Shown: piece after piece, positions 1 to 10,860 of the stretch
Layout of the letters: each line of letters opens with the position of its first letter
Numbering within the stretch: position 1 is the stretch's first letter
From: Sycobia sp. Sy_11
Lineage: Eukaryota > Arthropoda > Insecta > Hymenoptera > Epichrysomallidae
Reading direction: 5' to 3'
Length of the DNA: 64,000 nucleotides
NCBI GenBank assembly: GCA_018907035.1
Contig: JACCIC010000213.1
Span: 186,001-250,000 of the forward strand
Notes under the pieces: model-generated
What the model saw: only the letters and a program-made list of their open reading frames with translations
Databases searched by the model: none
What the model was told of the DNA's origin: nothing
Made by a program: the position numbers and the translations under genes

Positions 1-1102
1 AGGTAAAAAAGCAATATAAATTTAAATTCTAATGTTAGTATGATTTTCATTAATCGCAAAGAGTTCACAAGAAGAATTTCTCACTTATGTTCGTAATTTT
101 TAACTGTGTTATTATTGAATCACATTCTTTTTCGTTTGATTGTTGAAACTCCAACTGATTCATATAAATATAATATCAAAAATATAATATCAAAATTTTA
201 TTGAATTGTTTTAAACAAATTATAATTCCATCGGCGTTCTGAAATACGCAACATAGAACCTTCTTCTCATGAAAATCACCAAAAAAATTAATCTTGTACA
301 GACGGAGAAATTGCTTAATTCGTAGCAACCGTGGTCAAAAATAATACAGACAATATATTATCCATAACCACCTGTGGCTTTCTCACGATTCTTAATAGAG
401 AAGAAAATGTTCCAATAGAAATGTTCGTTGATGCTTAGAGCTTTACTCATCATTCACTCGAAAGGTTCTGGTCTATTTACTACGAGATAAGTAATATTTT
501 AGACTTATTCCACGATTTGTGGAATATGTTCTGTGTAAAAATGTTGTGAAAAAAAATGAGAAAATTTTAATTAATAGTCAGTCGTAAACATTTATTAATA
601 AAATTTCTTCTGATTTCTTACAATTGATGTTTTATAATTTATTAATTTGTTCAGATTATTGATATCACATATTTGGATTTACCACAATACATCGAGGATC
701 ACGTGACCTGTCGTTTTATTGATGAATCCAGGAGTAGGAGAAGAGCAAACAGTTAATTAAAGCTTTCTTACAGTGAGTAATTTATAAATTCTTTTTATTT
801 CAAGTAACAGAAAATTTAATAAACTTTATTTATCTTCATATTTTGGTTGTCTGTGGATATACTTTATATTTTTATGCTTAAAAATCAGAAGACAATTGAT
901 GAAAAATATATAATTGAAGTTTTAACTTGTTGACACATATATCTAAATCTTTACAAAATCTTTATGCATATATTAGTAAAAAAGCGCATGAATTTGAATT
1001 TACAAAAAGTCTTTTAGTTTTATGATAATATATAAAAATGTATGATTATTTGGTATATAATTTGGAGTGCTTTCTCTTCCATAAATTTAATGTACAGCTG
1101 TG
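1..1102. other. AT-rich intergenic stretch
   Basis: No gene is visible. The stretch is AT-rich and downstream (3' side) of the first secreted-protein copy. Positions 781-930 resemble 4978-5125, which lies at the same place relative to the second copy, so the duplicated unit extends beyond the coding exons. Confidence 0.5.
781..930. repeat. Duplicated flank, copy 0 (pairs with 4978-5125)
   Basis: Read by eye, this block aligns with 4978-5125, sharing runs such as TTCAAGTAA.AGAAAAT and ATAATTGAAGTT. Each copy lies 300-500 bp beyond the stop codon of a secreted-protein copy. It is therefore part of the tandem duplication and not an independent repeat. Confidence 0.5.
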
Positions 1103-2652
1103 TTATGACAATATCAAAAAACAGTATGTATTGAACTTATACGTGCCGTCTTTTTGGTCTGTTGAATAAAATACGGACAAGCAATATTCCCGCCTGTATG
1201 TCCTGAAGAATTGAGCAGTAATATGCTTTGGCTTCCGCGAACAATGCAAATCCTCCAAGTCATGATCGAAAAACTGATCTTCGTCATTTCGGATCTTGGT
1301 AATCCTATAATTGCCTTGATCCGCGATTGGGCAGACGAGCGCTACATGCTCGTCGTTGGGCAGATTAAACAATGCCTCGTATGTGGCGGGGAAACCCCGG
1401 ATATTGTAACTTTTTGACCTTCTGGACCCGCCTCTATGGTCGTGCAGTACGCAGTAACCGAACAGGCAGAATGAAATCACTCTGTTGGATGTAGACCAGC
1501 CAAGTTTACCCAAGTCAGTGAACGATCCTAGTACCTGCCACTCTGAAAAGTTGAAATAATAATTTTTACATCTCTAATAAGTAAAAAATAAGATGAACAT
1601 AAAGATGAACCTTGCAATGGATACAAAGAACAATTGACGAATGTAAGTTAAAAAAAATTAGCGAAGTATAAGATTTTATATTATTTGTAAATCAGAAAAG
1701 AATTTAAGTCAAACTTCTACCTACAGTCGAAATATTATACTATAGGCTAATCTGGATTAGAATATTGATATAATTAATATAATCAAAATGCTTTCGGCGC
1801 TTAAATTAATTACTTTTGAGAATGCAAATGATGTCCATCAATCTGATACTATCGTGCTAAAGTTTGAAAGTATTATAAATGATACAATGACTGAACGTTT
1901 GAATTAATAATATAATAATAAATTAATAACATGCCATTTTCATCTACTAAATAGATATTCAATGTTCCTATACTCGGAAAAATTTCTCCGTGAGTAATCA
2001 TTAGTTTCTTTGAAGGTTCATCAGTTGCAACCAGCTCAGAAATCAAGCCAGTATTAGGAAACCATGGTAGAGCTTGGCTTACTGTATTATCAGCAGCTAC
2101 GTTCACCCTGCAGAACTGATCGCCGCAACGATCCCAATCCATAAATGTAACGCTGTAACTATTCTCAGAAGGTATGATAAATACTTGAGGTTGCGAGTCA
2201 GGGCGATTATCAACTTTCAATTTGACCACGTTGAATGCACAATTTTCTAAGTGCACTGCATTTATTGTAACGAAAGTATCCAATATATTAGTCTGGTTAA
2301 TTTCTCTCCATACAAAAAAGGCTTTATCTTCGCCCCAGAAATTAACTTCTAAGATGTCAAGTTTTCCGTTGACCATTTCAGTTTTCAATTTGAAATTACA
2401 AGTTTGTTTTGGCGAGTTGTCCACAAATACGTCACTATTATAGTTTACACTGCAGGTAGCCTTACGATTATTAGACTTACTTTTACAGAGTGCATAGATC
2501 AAAGCTTTTTTATTGACATTATTTTTTCCGATTATCACTTCACTCTTGCCAAACTGAAATGACTTTGTAGACGTAGATGTTCTAATAGAGTGAACTGAGA
2601 AACTGCAGCACAATATTGTAAGAACTGTTATTAATACTTTCAAAGCTTCCAT
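1103..2652 (-). CDS. Secreted protein of unknown function, tandem copy 1 (two exons)
   Basis: Unrecognised family. Exon 1 starts at ATG 2652 and encodes a hydrophobic signal peptide (ALKVLITVLTILCCSFSVHS, cleavage near residue 22), then a beta-rich, Cys-containing region. Exon 2 (1542 to 1103) follows a clear acceptor (TTTTCAG, pyrimidine-rich) and needs a donor that leaves one base of a codon. Two donors fit: a GC donor after 1935 (G|GCATGT), which keeps the reading YLVDEN into WQVLGSF and gives 385 residues, or GTATAG after 1974, which gives a shorter protein. Exon 1 otherwise reads on to a stop at 1873, so intron retention would give 259 residues. The stop after CFLILS is at the same place in copy 2. 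A secreted product such as a venom, salivary or gut protein is possible but is inference. Neighbours are a BEL/Pao relic upstream and copy 2 about 4.35 kb away. Confidence 0.7.
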
Positions 2653-2780
2653 GCTATGTCTGTTTATCTGTAAATATAAAATAAAGTTTTACACAAATAT
2701 ATATTATAAAGTTTTACTCCAAACCATTTTCTTATTGGTTCATCTTCAGGAGCTTTAAATGTAGGAACAAAAATATTTGT

Positions 2781-3086
2781 TTAGGAAAACAATGGACAAT
2801 TGCTCATTGTTTCGCCGACTGTTTTTGGAAAATATGATTGAAAGACTACCTACCCTGTTTAATTACAAGAAAGAAATGGAATGAAAAAGAGAATCCAATA
2901 AAAGTCGGCGACATTGTAATGATTATAGATAATCAGGTTCCTAGAAATGTTTGGAGAAAAGGCATTATTATAGAAGTTTATCCATGAAAAGGTAATCAAG
3001 TTAGAGTAGCAAAAATTCAAACTTCTTTAGGCATCTATGTAAGACCAGTACGGAAATTAATTAAATTACTGAGACAAAATATTTAA
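2781..3086 (+). mobile_element. BEL/Pao LTR retrotransposon relic, end of pol (DUF5641-like)
   Basis: The frame starting near 2781 reads like the end of BEL/Pao integrase. It has an FWK..LKDYLP block, then KW, the KVGDIVMIIDNQVPRNVW block, GIIIEVYP, and a closing VRPVRKLIKL before a stop at 3084. These are the hallmarks of the C-terminal DUF5641 region of that superfamily. In-frame stops near 2835 and at 2985 show that it is dead. No gag, protease or reverse transcriptase is visible upstream, because the secreted gene occupies that side, so the element is a 3' fragment. Confidence 0.8.
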
Positions 3087-3282
3087 TGCGACCTTTTAAA
3101 TGTAAGTTTATAAATATTATAGAATTTAAGGCTATTGGTTTGTAATTTAGGTTTAATCTAAGTTTAATGTTTGTTTTAGGTTCAGTCTAATTTAAAAGAT
3201 AAGAATAATACTAAAGAAAAAATATTGTTAATCATGATACTTGTTAAATGTTTGTTAATAAAATTTCGCACGGGGGGCAGGA

Positions 3283-3704
3283 TGTTATAGTTTAAGTTAT
3301 AATAATCACTACTTATATTAAATTCGTTGAAATTCATTTGACGTCTATTTAATGTAAAAACTGAAAGCACGTTAATTAAAATTTTTAATCGCCATTTAAC
3401 ATTAAAAGCAACACTTTGCTCAAACTGTGCGCGGTCACGTTTAAGGTCGCGACGTGTACTATAGCCTGGATACCTTACCGTGTTTGGCGATATTAAAGCA
3501 TTGACCAAGATCGAGTTTTAGTTAGTCCTCGGTGGTCCACGGCCCTTGATCTGAGAAGCAACGTAGAGAAGAATGATACGGTTCAATAATTATTATTTGG
3601 CCGACCCTGCGTTGCGGGCATAACTTATGAAATATTTGACCAAAGAGGTTTGTTCGACAGTAATACATTTCCAATTTTTGTGCAATAAATGTGTGCTCTA
3701 AACA
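3283..3704 (+). mobile_element. Candidate BEL/Pao long terminal repeat
   Basis: A purine-rich tract (CGGGGGGCAGGA at 3271-3282) resembles a polypurine tract and is followed by TGTTATAG. A segment of about 422 bp then ends in TAAACA, giving TG...CA ends, and contains AATAAA at 3684. The next bases, TTGGCGAGGCGC, resemble a primer-binding start. No second LTR was found in the window, so the boundaries are inferred. Confidence 0.4.
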
Positions 3705-3952
3705 TTGGCGAGGCGCTTTCTCGAGTCGGAGACAGAGAAGCGGTTGAAAAAGATGATGTTCTTACAGAGAATTCGGCAACAACTTCGCGGCACAACAAAG
3801 AAAAAAAAGAATAATAGTTCCATAGTAACGTGATATCAGTTTATCTTCAGACGTCGAGCAATAAGGTAATTGAAATAAAATAATTTTTAAAATTTTTTAG
3901 TGGTTTTTATTTCAATAAATAACATATCTAAAAAACCTACCAAAAAACGTAC

Positions 3953-4042
3953 AAAGCTCGATTCTTCGGTTATCGAGATGCCCCTGCTATATTCTTTACA
4001 CTTCACTGTCTTAGTCCTCCTTAGTTTGCTGTCCTGCTGATA
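3953..4042 (-). CDS. Exon-like segment of an unrecognised secreted protein (copy S1)
   Basis: Between a possible acceptor (TTTCAAG before 4042) and a donor (GTACGT after 3953) lies a 90-bp open segment. It encodes 30 residues that include SKLRRTKTVKCKEYSRGIS and an acidic end. The CxEYS pattern resembles the short pre-catalytic exon of some secreted insect serine proteases, but the similarity is too brief to assign. No catalytic-domain exon was found nearby. The homologous segment at 10195-10287 carries a one-base insertion. The gene may be a partial duplicate or broken. Confidence 0.35.
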
Positions 4043-4483
4043 CTTGAAATGACGTTATACAGGACAGTAAATAATACTGCTCTAAAAAATTTCTGGTACA
4101 AGAGATGCGTCAAGCAGCATACTTGATGTCCACAACCTGTGGCTTACCATTCTTCTCTATCTTTCTTCGGGAATGAAATGAAATGAAACTATTTGGAACG
4201 ATCCGCCCGTCCTATTCTGCTTATATTTGGCCTTGTACGATTTAAGAGCCCGTGAGCGAAAATAAAATCATCCATGACAATATACTATGTCTTTTTATCA
4301 GTCTTATGCTTATGTATAAATTAACTATCACTTCTTTATCTTACACACACACATATATATTATCTGGGATGCCTTAGTTTATTACAACTCGTCGCTATCT
4401 CTGTTCCCTTGATTATCATTAGTTTTGGTCTATCTCCTCCCCCCAGCCCATTTTCTGGTCTGATCGACTTCCTTTCCAATTTG

Positions 4484-4485
<2 letters not shown>

Positions 4486-4524
<39 letters not shown>
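4486..4524. repeat. (TA)n microsatellite
   Basis: Perfect alternating TA tract inside duplicated segment S1. Confidence 0.95.
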
Positions 4525-4526
<2 letters not shown>

Positions 4527-4569
4527 TACTCTAGGTGAAGAAACTGGTTGGGATATGTTCCGAGTCAGA

Positions 4570-4935
4570 GACACGTGTACATTTCCATATGTATGAGGAG
4601 GTTTAATTTATTGAAATTTTATATGTGGCTTCGTAATTTTTTTAAATGACAGTAGACATTTTTCTAAAAACAATTATGGTAAACTAGTGAAGATTTACAT
4701 TGCATATAAGAGTTTTTGTTTACTAAAGTAATTTTCATTTTTAGATAACGATAAATTTGAATTATTTTTTCGACTATGATTTTATACATCTTTACATGTG
4801 GTATGGTACAGGCTACTTCTCTTTCCCGTGATAGTACATTACAAGGTCAACGTATGAGAGAAATGACAGTTTTACTTGTAATTAAAAACATGACTAAAGT
4901 TTTGTCAAAACATGTTTTATTAATGTAAAGACCCA
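4570..4935. repeat. Duplicated segment B1 (pairs with 8556-8960)
   Basis: Starts with TTTCCATATGTATGAGGA right after the (TA)n tract region and aligns with 8556-8960, including CTTT.CA.GTGGT.TGG.AC.GGCT. On the minus strand the two copies give a similar short peptide: DLVMYYHGKEK, then a stop, against DLLMCYNGKDRQPVPHH. It may therefore derive from a coding exon, although no splice sites are convincing. Confidence 0.6.
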
Positions 4936-4977
4936 AAAGTCGAGTAAAATTTTGTACATTGTTAGTGAATTAGATAT

Positions 4978-5125
4978 AATTTTTTTAGTTCAAGTAATAG
5001 AAAATTAAATAAAATTTTATTTCTTTCATGTTTCGCTTGTTTTTGGGATTTTCAATATTATTCCATAATTAAGATTTTTTTTAATTAGAAAATCATTGAT
5101 TAAATGTACATAATTGAAGTTATTA
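4978..5125. repeat. Duplicated flank, copy 1 (pairs with 781-930)
   Basis: See the partner at 781-930. This copy lies beyond the stop codon of the second secreted-protein copy. Confidence 0.5.
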
Positions 5126-5428
5126 CTCGTTTTACTAAAGGTTTTTTATTAACAGGTTTTAATTATTGTTTGAGAGAAAAGTATAATATGTGGGTTCATG
5201 TTTCTACATGTAAAATTTTTATACATATATATAAATATTTACTAATATTTGTGCTTAAATTCATAATAAAGTGCATGCAAGCGCAATTGAAGCACATTTT
5301 TTAGATTTAAGAAATATAAAAAATATCTGAATAATATATTTTATATAGCATAATAGAATATATAATACATATATTTATATGGTATAATATAGAGTATTTT
5401 TTCTTTGATAATCTCATTTACCATTGGT

Positions 5429-7020
5429 TTATGGCAATATTAGAAAACAATACGTATTGAAATTATATGTGCCGTCTCTTTCGTTTGCCGAATAAAACAC
5501 TGACAAGCAATATTCCTGCCTGTATATCCTAAAGAATTGAGCAGTAATATGCTTTGGCTTCCGCGAACAATGCAAATCCTCCACGTCCTCATCGAAAAAC
5601 AGATCTTCGTCATTTCGGATCTTGGTAATCCGATAATTGCCTTGATCCTCGATCGGGCAGACGAGCGCTACATGTTCATCATTCGGCAGATTAAACAATG
5701 CCTCGTACGTGGCGGGGAAACCTCGGATATTGTAACTTCTTGACCTTCTGGACCCGCCTCTATGGTTGTGCATTACGCAGTATCCGAATAGGCAGAATGA
5801 AATCACTCTGTTGGATGTAGACCAGCCAAGTTTACCCAAGTCAGTGAACGATCCTAGTACCTGCCACTCTGAAAATTTAAAATATTAATTTTTCTATCTA
5901 TAATAAAGAAATTTTATGAATATAAAGATGAACCTTGTAATGGGTGGAAAGAAGAATTTACGAATGTAAGTTGAAAAAACTTGTTGTAAGTTCAAAAAAC
6001 TAATATTAAGTATTGATATTATGACAATATGTCCAGAAAGTTTTATATTCTTTGTAAATCAAAAAAGAATTTAAGTCAAACTTCTATCGACAGTCGAAAT
6101 ATTATATTATGGGCCAATTTAGATTAGAATATTGATATAATTAATATAATCAAAATGCTTCCGGCGCTTAAATTAATTACTTTTGAGAATGCAAATGATC
6201 TCCATCAATCTAATACTATCAGTGCTAAAGTTTGAAAGTATTCTAAATGATACAGTGACTGAACGTTTGAATTAATAATATAATAATAAATTAATAACAT
6301 GCCATTTTCATCTAATAAGTAGATTTTCAATGTTCCTACACTCGGAAAAATTTCTCCGTGACTTATCATAAGTTTCTTTGAAGGTTCATTGGTTGCTACC
6401 AGATCAGAAATCAAGCCGGTATTAGGAAACCACGGTAGAGCTTGGCTTACTGTGTTATCAGCAGCTACGATCACCTTGCAAAATTGATTCCTGCAACGAT
6501 CCTGATCCATAAATGTAACGCTGTAACTATTCTCAGAAGGTATGATAAATACTTGAGGTTGCGAGTCAGGGCGATTATCAACTTTCAATTTGACCACGTT
6601 GAATGCACAATTTTCTATGTGCACTGCATTTATTGTAACGAAAGTATCCAATATATTAGTCTGGTTAATTTCTCTCCATACAAAAAAGGCTTTATCTTCG
6701 CCCCAGAAATTAACTTCTAAGATGTCAAGTTTTCCGTTGACCATTTCAGTTTTCAATTTGAAATTACAAGTTTGTTTTGGCGAGTTGTCGTCAAATACGT
6801 CACCATTATAGTTTACACTGCAGGTAGCCTTACGATTATTAGACTTACTTTTACAGAGAGCATAGATCAAAGCTTTTTTATTGACATTATTTTTTCCGAT
6901 TATCACTTCACTCTTGCCAAACTGAAATGACTTTTTAGACGTAGATGTTCTAATAGAGTGAACTGAGAAACTGCAGCACAATATTGTAAGAATCGTTATT
7001 GCTACTTTCAAAGCTCCCAT
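5429..7020 (-). CDS. Secreted protein of unknown function, tandem copy 2 (two exons)
   Basis: Paralogue of 1103-2652 with the same architecture. Exon 1 runs from ATG 7020 (an in-frame ATG at 7041 would add seven residues). It encodes a signal peptide and the Cys-containing region and ends after 6303 at a GC donor, or at an alternative GTGTAG. Exon 2 runs from 5868 to 5429 after a TTTTCAG acceptor. Exon lengths of 718 and 440 bp are identical to copy 1, giving 385 residues. About sixteen residues of the first ~230 differ, for example W/Q, G/R, D/N and V/D. Exon 2 differs mainly in its C-terminal half. No frameshift or stop is seen, so both copies look functional. The role is unknown; a secreted effector such as a venom component is a guess. 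Confidence 0.7.
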
Positions 7021-7041
7021 GCTATGTATCTTTACTACCAC

Positions 7042-8505
7042 ACTCTTTGTCTGTAAATATAAAATAAACTTTTAAGCAAATATATATTATTTCCAATTAA
7101 CTAAAGATCTACTTATATTTAATTACGATAGTTATATGATTTATAAATACTTTATTTGTTCTCATCGATTGTTCTTAGATAAATTAATAAATAGAATTCT
7201 TTAGTTGGCATCCGAATTTTTTTTCTAAAAAATCGAAGAATCGGAGTTGTACCGCAATATTAAATTAGGGATACTGCGACAAGTTTAAACTTATAAAGAC
7301 AAAAATCCTTCTTTCAGAAGCCTAGGTGAATAATTTAGAATTAAATTAGATTATAATAAATGATTAATGAGGACTACCTACAAAAGATCAAAAAACAGTC
7401 AATGCAAAGGTAAGATAATTTGTAGAACAAACCTCAATCAACCTGGTATGTTTGAGGTACAAGGAAAAGTGATATTTTAAAGGACTATTTTTCTGGCCCT
7501 TCTATTTAGATCTCTTCAGATATGCACAAAAGCATATACTCATTAAAATTGTGATGGTATTACGTTCATTATGATACGTTAAAAAGTAAATGAAAACTAA
7601 AAATAGTCAACAACGATAGATTCTTAAACACTTAAAGATAATACAGACCCACTGAATGAAGTCGCCTGGATACAGAAAGCGACACATGCTTTCATATCCA
7701 TTTTGACATATTGAGTCCAAATCATTTATGAAAATAGGATATCAAACTGACAGACATCGGAGAAATAAGCCTTTTGAGATCACTTAAAACGTTCGGCCAC
7801 CTTTTATAATTACTACATGAACAATAGAGCTCATAAAGAATTTGTAGTATTCGTCGCCAGATATACTATGGTCTCTTTGGACTTGATGTTCATATGACTA
7901 ATAATGTTAGTTCAAATCAAGCCCAATTTCAATATAACAATTTCAACTTTTTGTTATGAAATTCAATGCAATTGGAAAGTTTAAGTACATAAAAAACCTT
8001 AAGTATCGGTATATTATCTTATAGAAGACATAGAACTCAAGTGTGAAATTAAGTAGTTGTCAAAAAAAAATAGAATAATAATTTTGAAGTGGTGCAACTG
8101 ATACAAGATACATAAAACAGCCTCTGTTTCTATATAACAATAACTATTTTAGCTGTAATAATTAACCAACCTTTATTGTATAATATTAACCAAGATAGGA
8201 TAAATTTCAAGCCCGTTAATTATAACTGACAGATTATTGCTATGTAGATTAAAGAAATACCATCCTTCATTATGCATTTATCTAACTATTTCGAAATCAT
8301 GGATGAAATTTCAAAATGGGTTTAACCTTGAAATCAAAATAATTGTTTAAATATTTAATTTGAAATTCACAGTTTATTATCTTCAGAAACAAAATTTATA
8401 ATTTTCGTAAAATATTTAATTGAGAACTTACATAAATTATTAGGGGTTTAGAATAGCTGAGTTAACAGTAACGTTTCTCTGTGTTATACCTAAATTTCAA
8501 TAATT

Positions 8506-8511
<6 letters not shown>
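7042..8511. other. AT-rich intergenic stretch
   Basis: No gene could be supported. Upstream of copy 2 the similarity to copy 1 stops near 7090. The remaining sequence has only short interrupted frames. Confidence 0.4.

Positions 8512-8556
<45 letters not shown>
8512..8556. repeat. (TA)n microsatellite
   Basis: Perfect TA tract immediately before duplicated segment B2, the same junction arrangement as at B1. Confidence 0.95.
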
Positions 8557-8558
<2 letters not shown>

Positions 8559-8960
8559 CCATATGTATGAGGAAGTTCAATTTATTTGAATTTTATAAGA
8601 AGAAGTCTTGTCATTTTTTACATGAACGCATACATTAAAATTTTTTAATTAAACTATTTTTACGGTGACAAAATGAATATTTGGATTGCCAATAGAAGCT
8701 TTTCTTATCTAAAATGATTTTCGTTCTCAGATAATAAGAAAATTGAAATTTTTGTCATAAAAAATCATCAAATTTTCACATAATAATATAAGTTAAATTG
8801 TTTTTTATTGCCGTCTATGATTATACAGATCTTTGCACGTGGTGTGGCACGGGCTGTCTGTCTTTTCCGTTATAACACATTAGAAGATCGACATACCAGA
8901 GAAAATGACATTTCTACTTATCACCAAACACATGTGTTCCTTTTTGTCAATAAATGCTTT
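8556..8960. repeat. Duplicated segment B2 (pairs with 4570-4935)
   Basis: Begins with TTTCCATATGTATGAGGAAG and follows B1 with scattered substitutions and insertions. Its minus-strand frame lacks the early stop seen in B1 but ends after a short stretch. Possibly a decayed exon. Confidence 0.6.
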
Positions 8961-10149
8961 ATTTAAGCCAAATTATATACACATAAAAAGTGAATAAAAA
9001 TATAAACCAACCAGAATATATAAATAGTCAGTAGTAGAATGCTGGTTAGAAAAACACTTATTCAAATTGAATTACTAAGTAGTTCAATAAATTGTAAGTT
9101 CAAACTATTTTTGTCATATATATCACAATTGGTAATCTATATCGAAATAATACTTAGCGCTAGAAAACTTCATTAAGGTCGAAACAGTAGATAGATAGTA
9201 CCGACTTTAGCCTTGCTGATGCCCTTGAGAGGTAATCTTACTGACATCCCTTTATAAATACGTGGCATAGCAAAAATGAATACGATTATTGATTTTTTTA
9301 CATGAATAATCAGAAACAATAATTCCAATCAAAATATGATGTATTAATGTGACTTCCATATGAACCTTAAGTATGAAAAAACATTATAGAATTGTCTTCG
9401 TAACTGATTGTTTTATAAGTAAATTAAAAAAATCAGATTTACAACTATCTCAATAATATCGAACTCTCAGTATATTTTTGAAGTACTTATTGAAGAAGCC
9501 TTCTATTAAAGCCCACCAAAAACTTACAAATCAGTGGTTAATACCGATATGTATGCTATATCATAATAACATTTGTCGTACGCACACCACAGATTTCAAC
9601 AAGGAAGTTGAATTTACCATTATAAACCCTTCTTATGAAGATTTTTTTAAAAATAAAGTAGTTACAATAAATTTATTGTTTTGCGTAAACATATTTATGA
9701 TAAAATCGTTTTTTTTTTCTTTCATATTATAGCGTATTTAAAATTCATTCGAAATTCATGTACAATAGTTCAATAAATCAAGACGGAAAAACAGTTTTAT
9801 CATCGGATAAAAATTAGTATTGTAATGATGCAAACGAATTAGAATACGTGTATGAAAATCATCTCTCTTCCGAACATCTGAGACACTTCCTCAATTTTTA
9901 AACTTTCTCTATTTATAATGAAGCTGGATGTATATAATTAAGCATTATTGGTAAAATTATGCATTTCGTCAACATATAGCCGGTCGAACTTTGAATGTTT
10001 AATCCATCCAAATAGCAGAATAAATTTTTAGTAGCCTTTTGACGTTTTTCCTAATTTTAAGGTTACGTAGCTCTCTTATATAAAGCACAAAGCAGATGTA
10101 TATAGATGTATGATATAATTATAGAAAAACAAGGAGAACAGAGAAAATA
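8961..10149. other. AT-rich intergenic stretch
   Basis: No supported gene. An open frame at 9478-9732 is AT-rich and has no splice or family support. Confidence 0.4.
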
Positions 10150-10194
10150 AATTTATAAATAAAAGGAATCCAAAAAACCTATCAAAAAACTTAC

Positions 10195-10287
10195 AAATCT
10201 CGGTCCTTCCGTTTTCGAGATACCCCCTGCTATATTCTTTACACTTCAATGTCTTAGTCTTCCTTAGTTTGCTGACCTGCGGATATC
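10195..10287 (-). pseudogene. Exon-like segment homologous to 3953-4042, probably broken
   Basis: A clear acceptor (ACACCATTTCAG) and a consensus donor (GTAAGT after 10195) bound a 93-bp segment that reads SKLRKTKTLKCKEYSRG. Compared with S1, an additional G just after this point shifts the frame, so the next residues differ from the S1 continuation GIS.TE. The acceptor is also offset by two bases, which restores total length modulo three. This suggests a decaying copy, or an exon with shifted phase. No other exons of the gene were identified. Confidence 0.35.
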
Positions 10288-10806
10288 CTGAAATGGTGTT
10301 ACACAGGACAGTAAATAAAACTGCTCTAAAAAATATTTGGTACAAGAGATGCCTCAAGCAGCATACTCGATGTCTACAACCTGTGGCCAACCCTTCTTCT
10401 CTCTCTTTCTCTGGGAATGAAATGAACTAAAATTGTCTGGAATGAAATGATCAACCTCTCTCATTCTGGTTAAAAAGCTGCCTCAAAAGCTTAGTGCTTT
10501 CGACCTTGAAGCTTATATTCGGCCTTGTCCGAGTTAATAGCACGCCAGCGAAAACAAAATCATTCATAACAGTATGCAATGAATCTATGTTTTTTATCGG
10601 TGTTGTGTATATGTATAAATTAACTATCACTTCCTTATCTTACACATACGTATACATATACATATATATATATATTCACTAGTATACCTTAGTTTATTGC
10701 AACTCGACATTATATCTACTCCCTCGATTGGTTTGGGTCTAACCTCACCCCCTTCCATGTCTTCTTCCGACCTGATTGACTTTCTTTCCAATTTGACAAA
10801 AGTAAT

Positions 10807-10809
<3 letters not shown>

Positions 10810-10860
<51 letters not shown>
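10810..10860. repeat. Compound (CA)n(TA)n microsatellite
   Basis: Perfect CA tract running into a TA tract inside segment S2. Confidence 0.95.

Larger units (their letters stand above)
3905..4560. repeat. Duplicated segment S1 (pairs with 10150-10910)
   Basis: This segment aligns over most of its length with 10150-10910. Shared stretches include the exon-like region near 3953-4042, TAAATTAACTATCACTTC, the TTAGTTTATT run, the TTTCCAATTTGA run before a microsatellite, and CTGGTTGGGA.ATGTTCCGAGTCAGAGAC after it. In S1 the microsatellite is (TA)n; in S2 it is (CA)n followed by (TA)n. The copies are diverged by many substitutions and small indels, so this duplication is older than the one that produced the secreted-protein pair. 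Confidence 0.75.

Noticed and set aside
9478..9732. 84-codon open frame in the AT-rich region
   Set aside because: AT-rich composition, no homology recognised, no flanking splice signals in frame.
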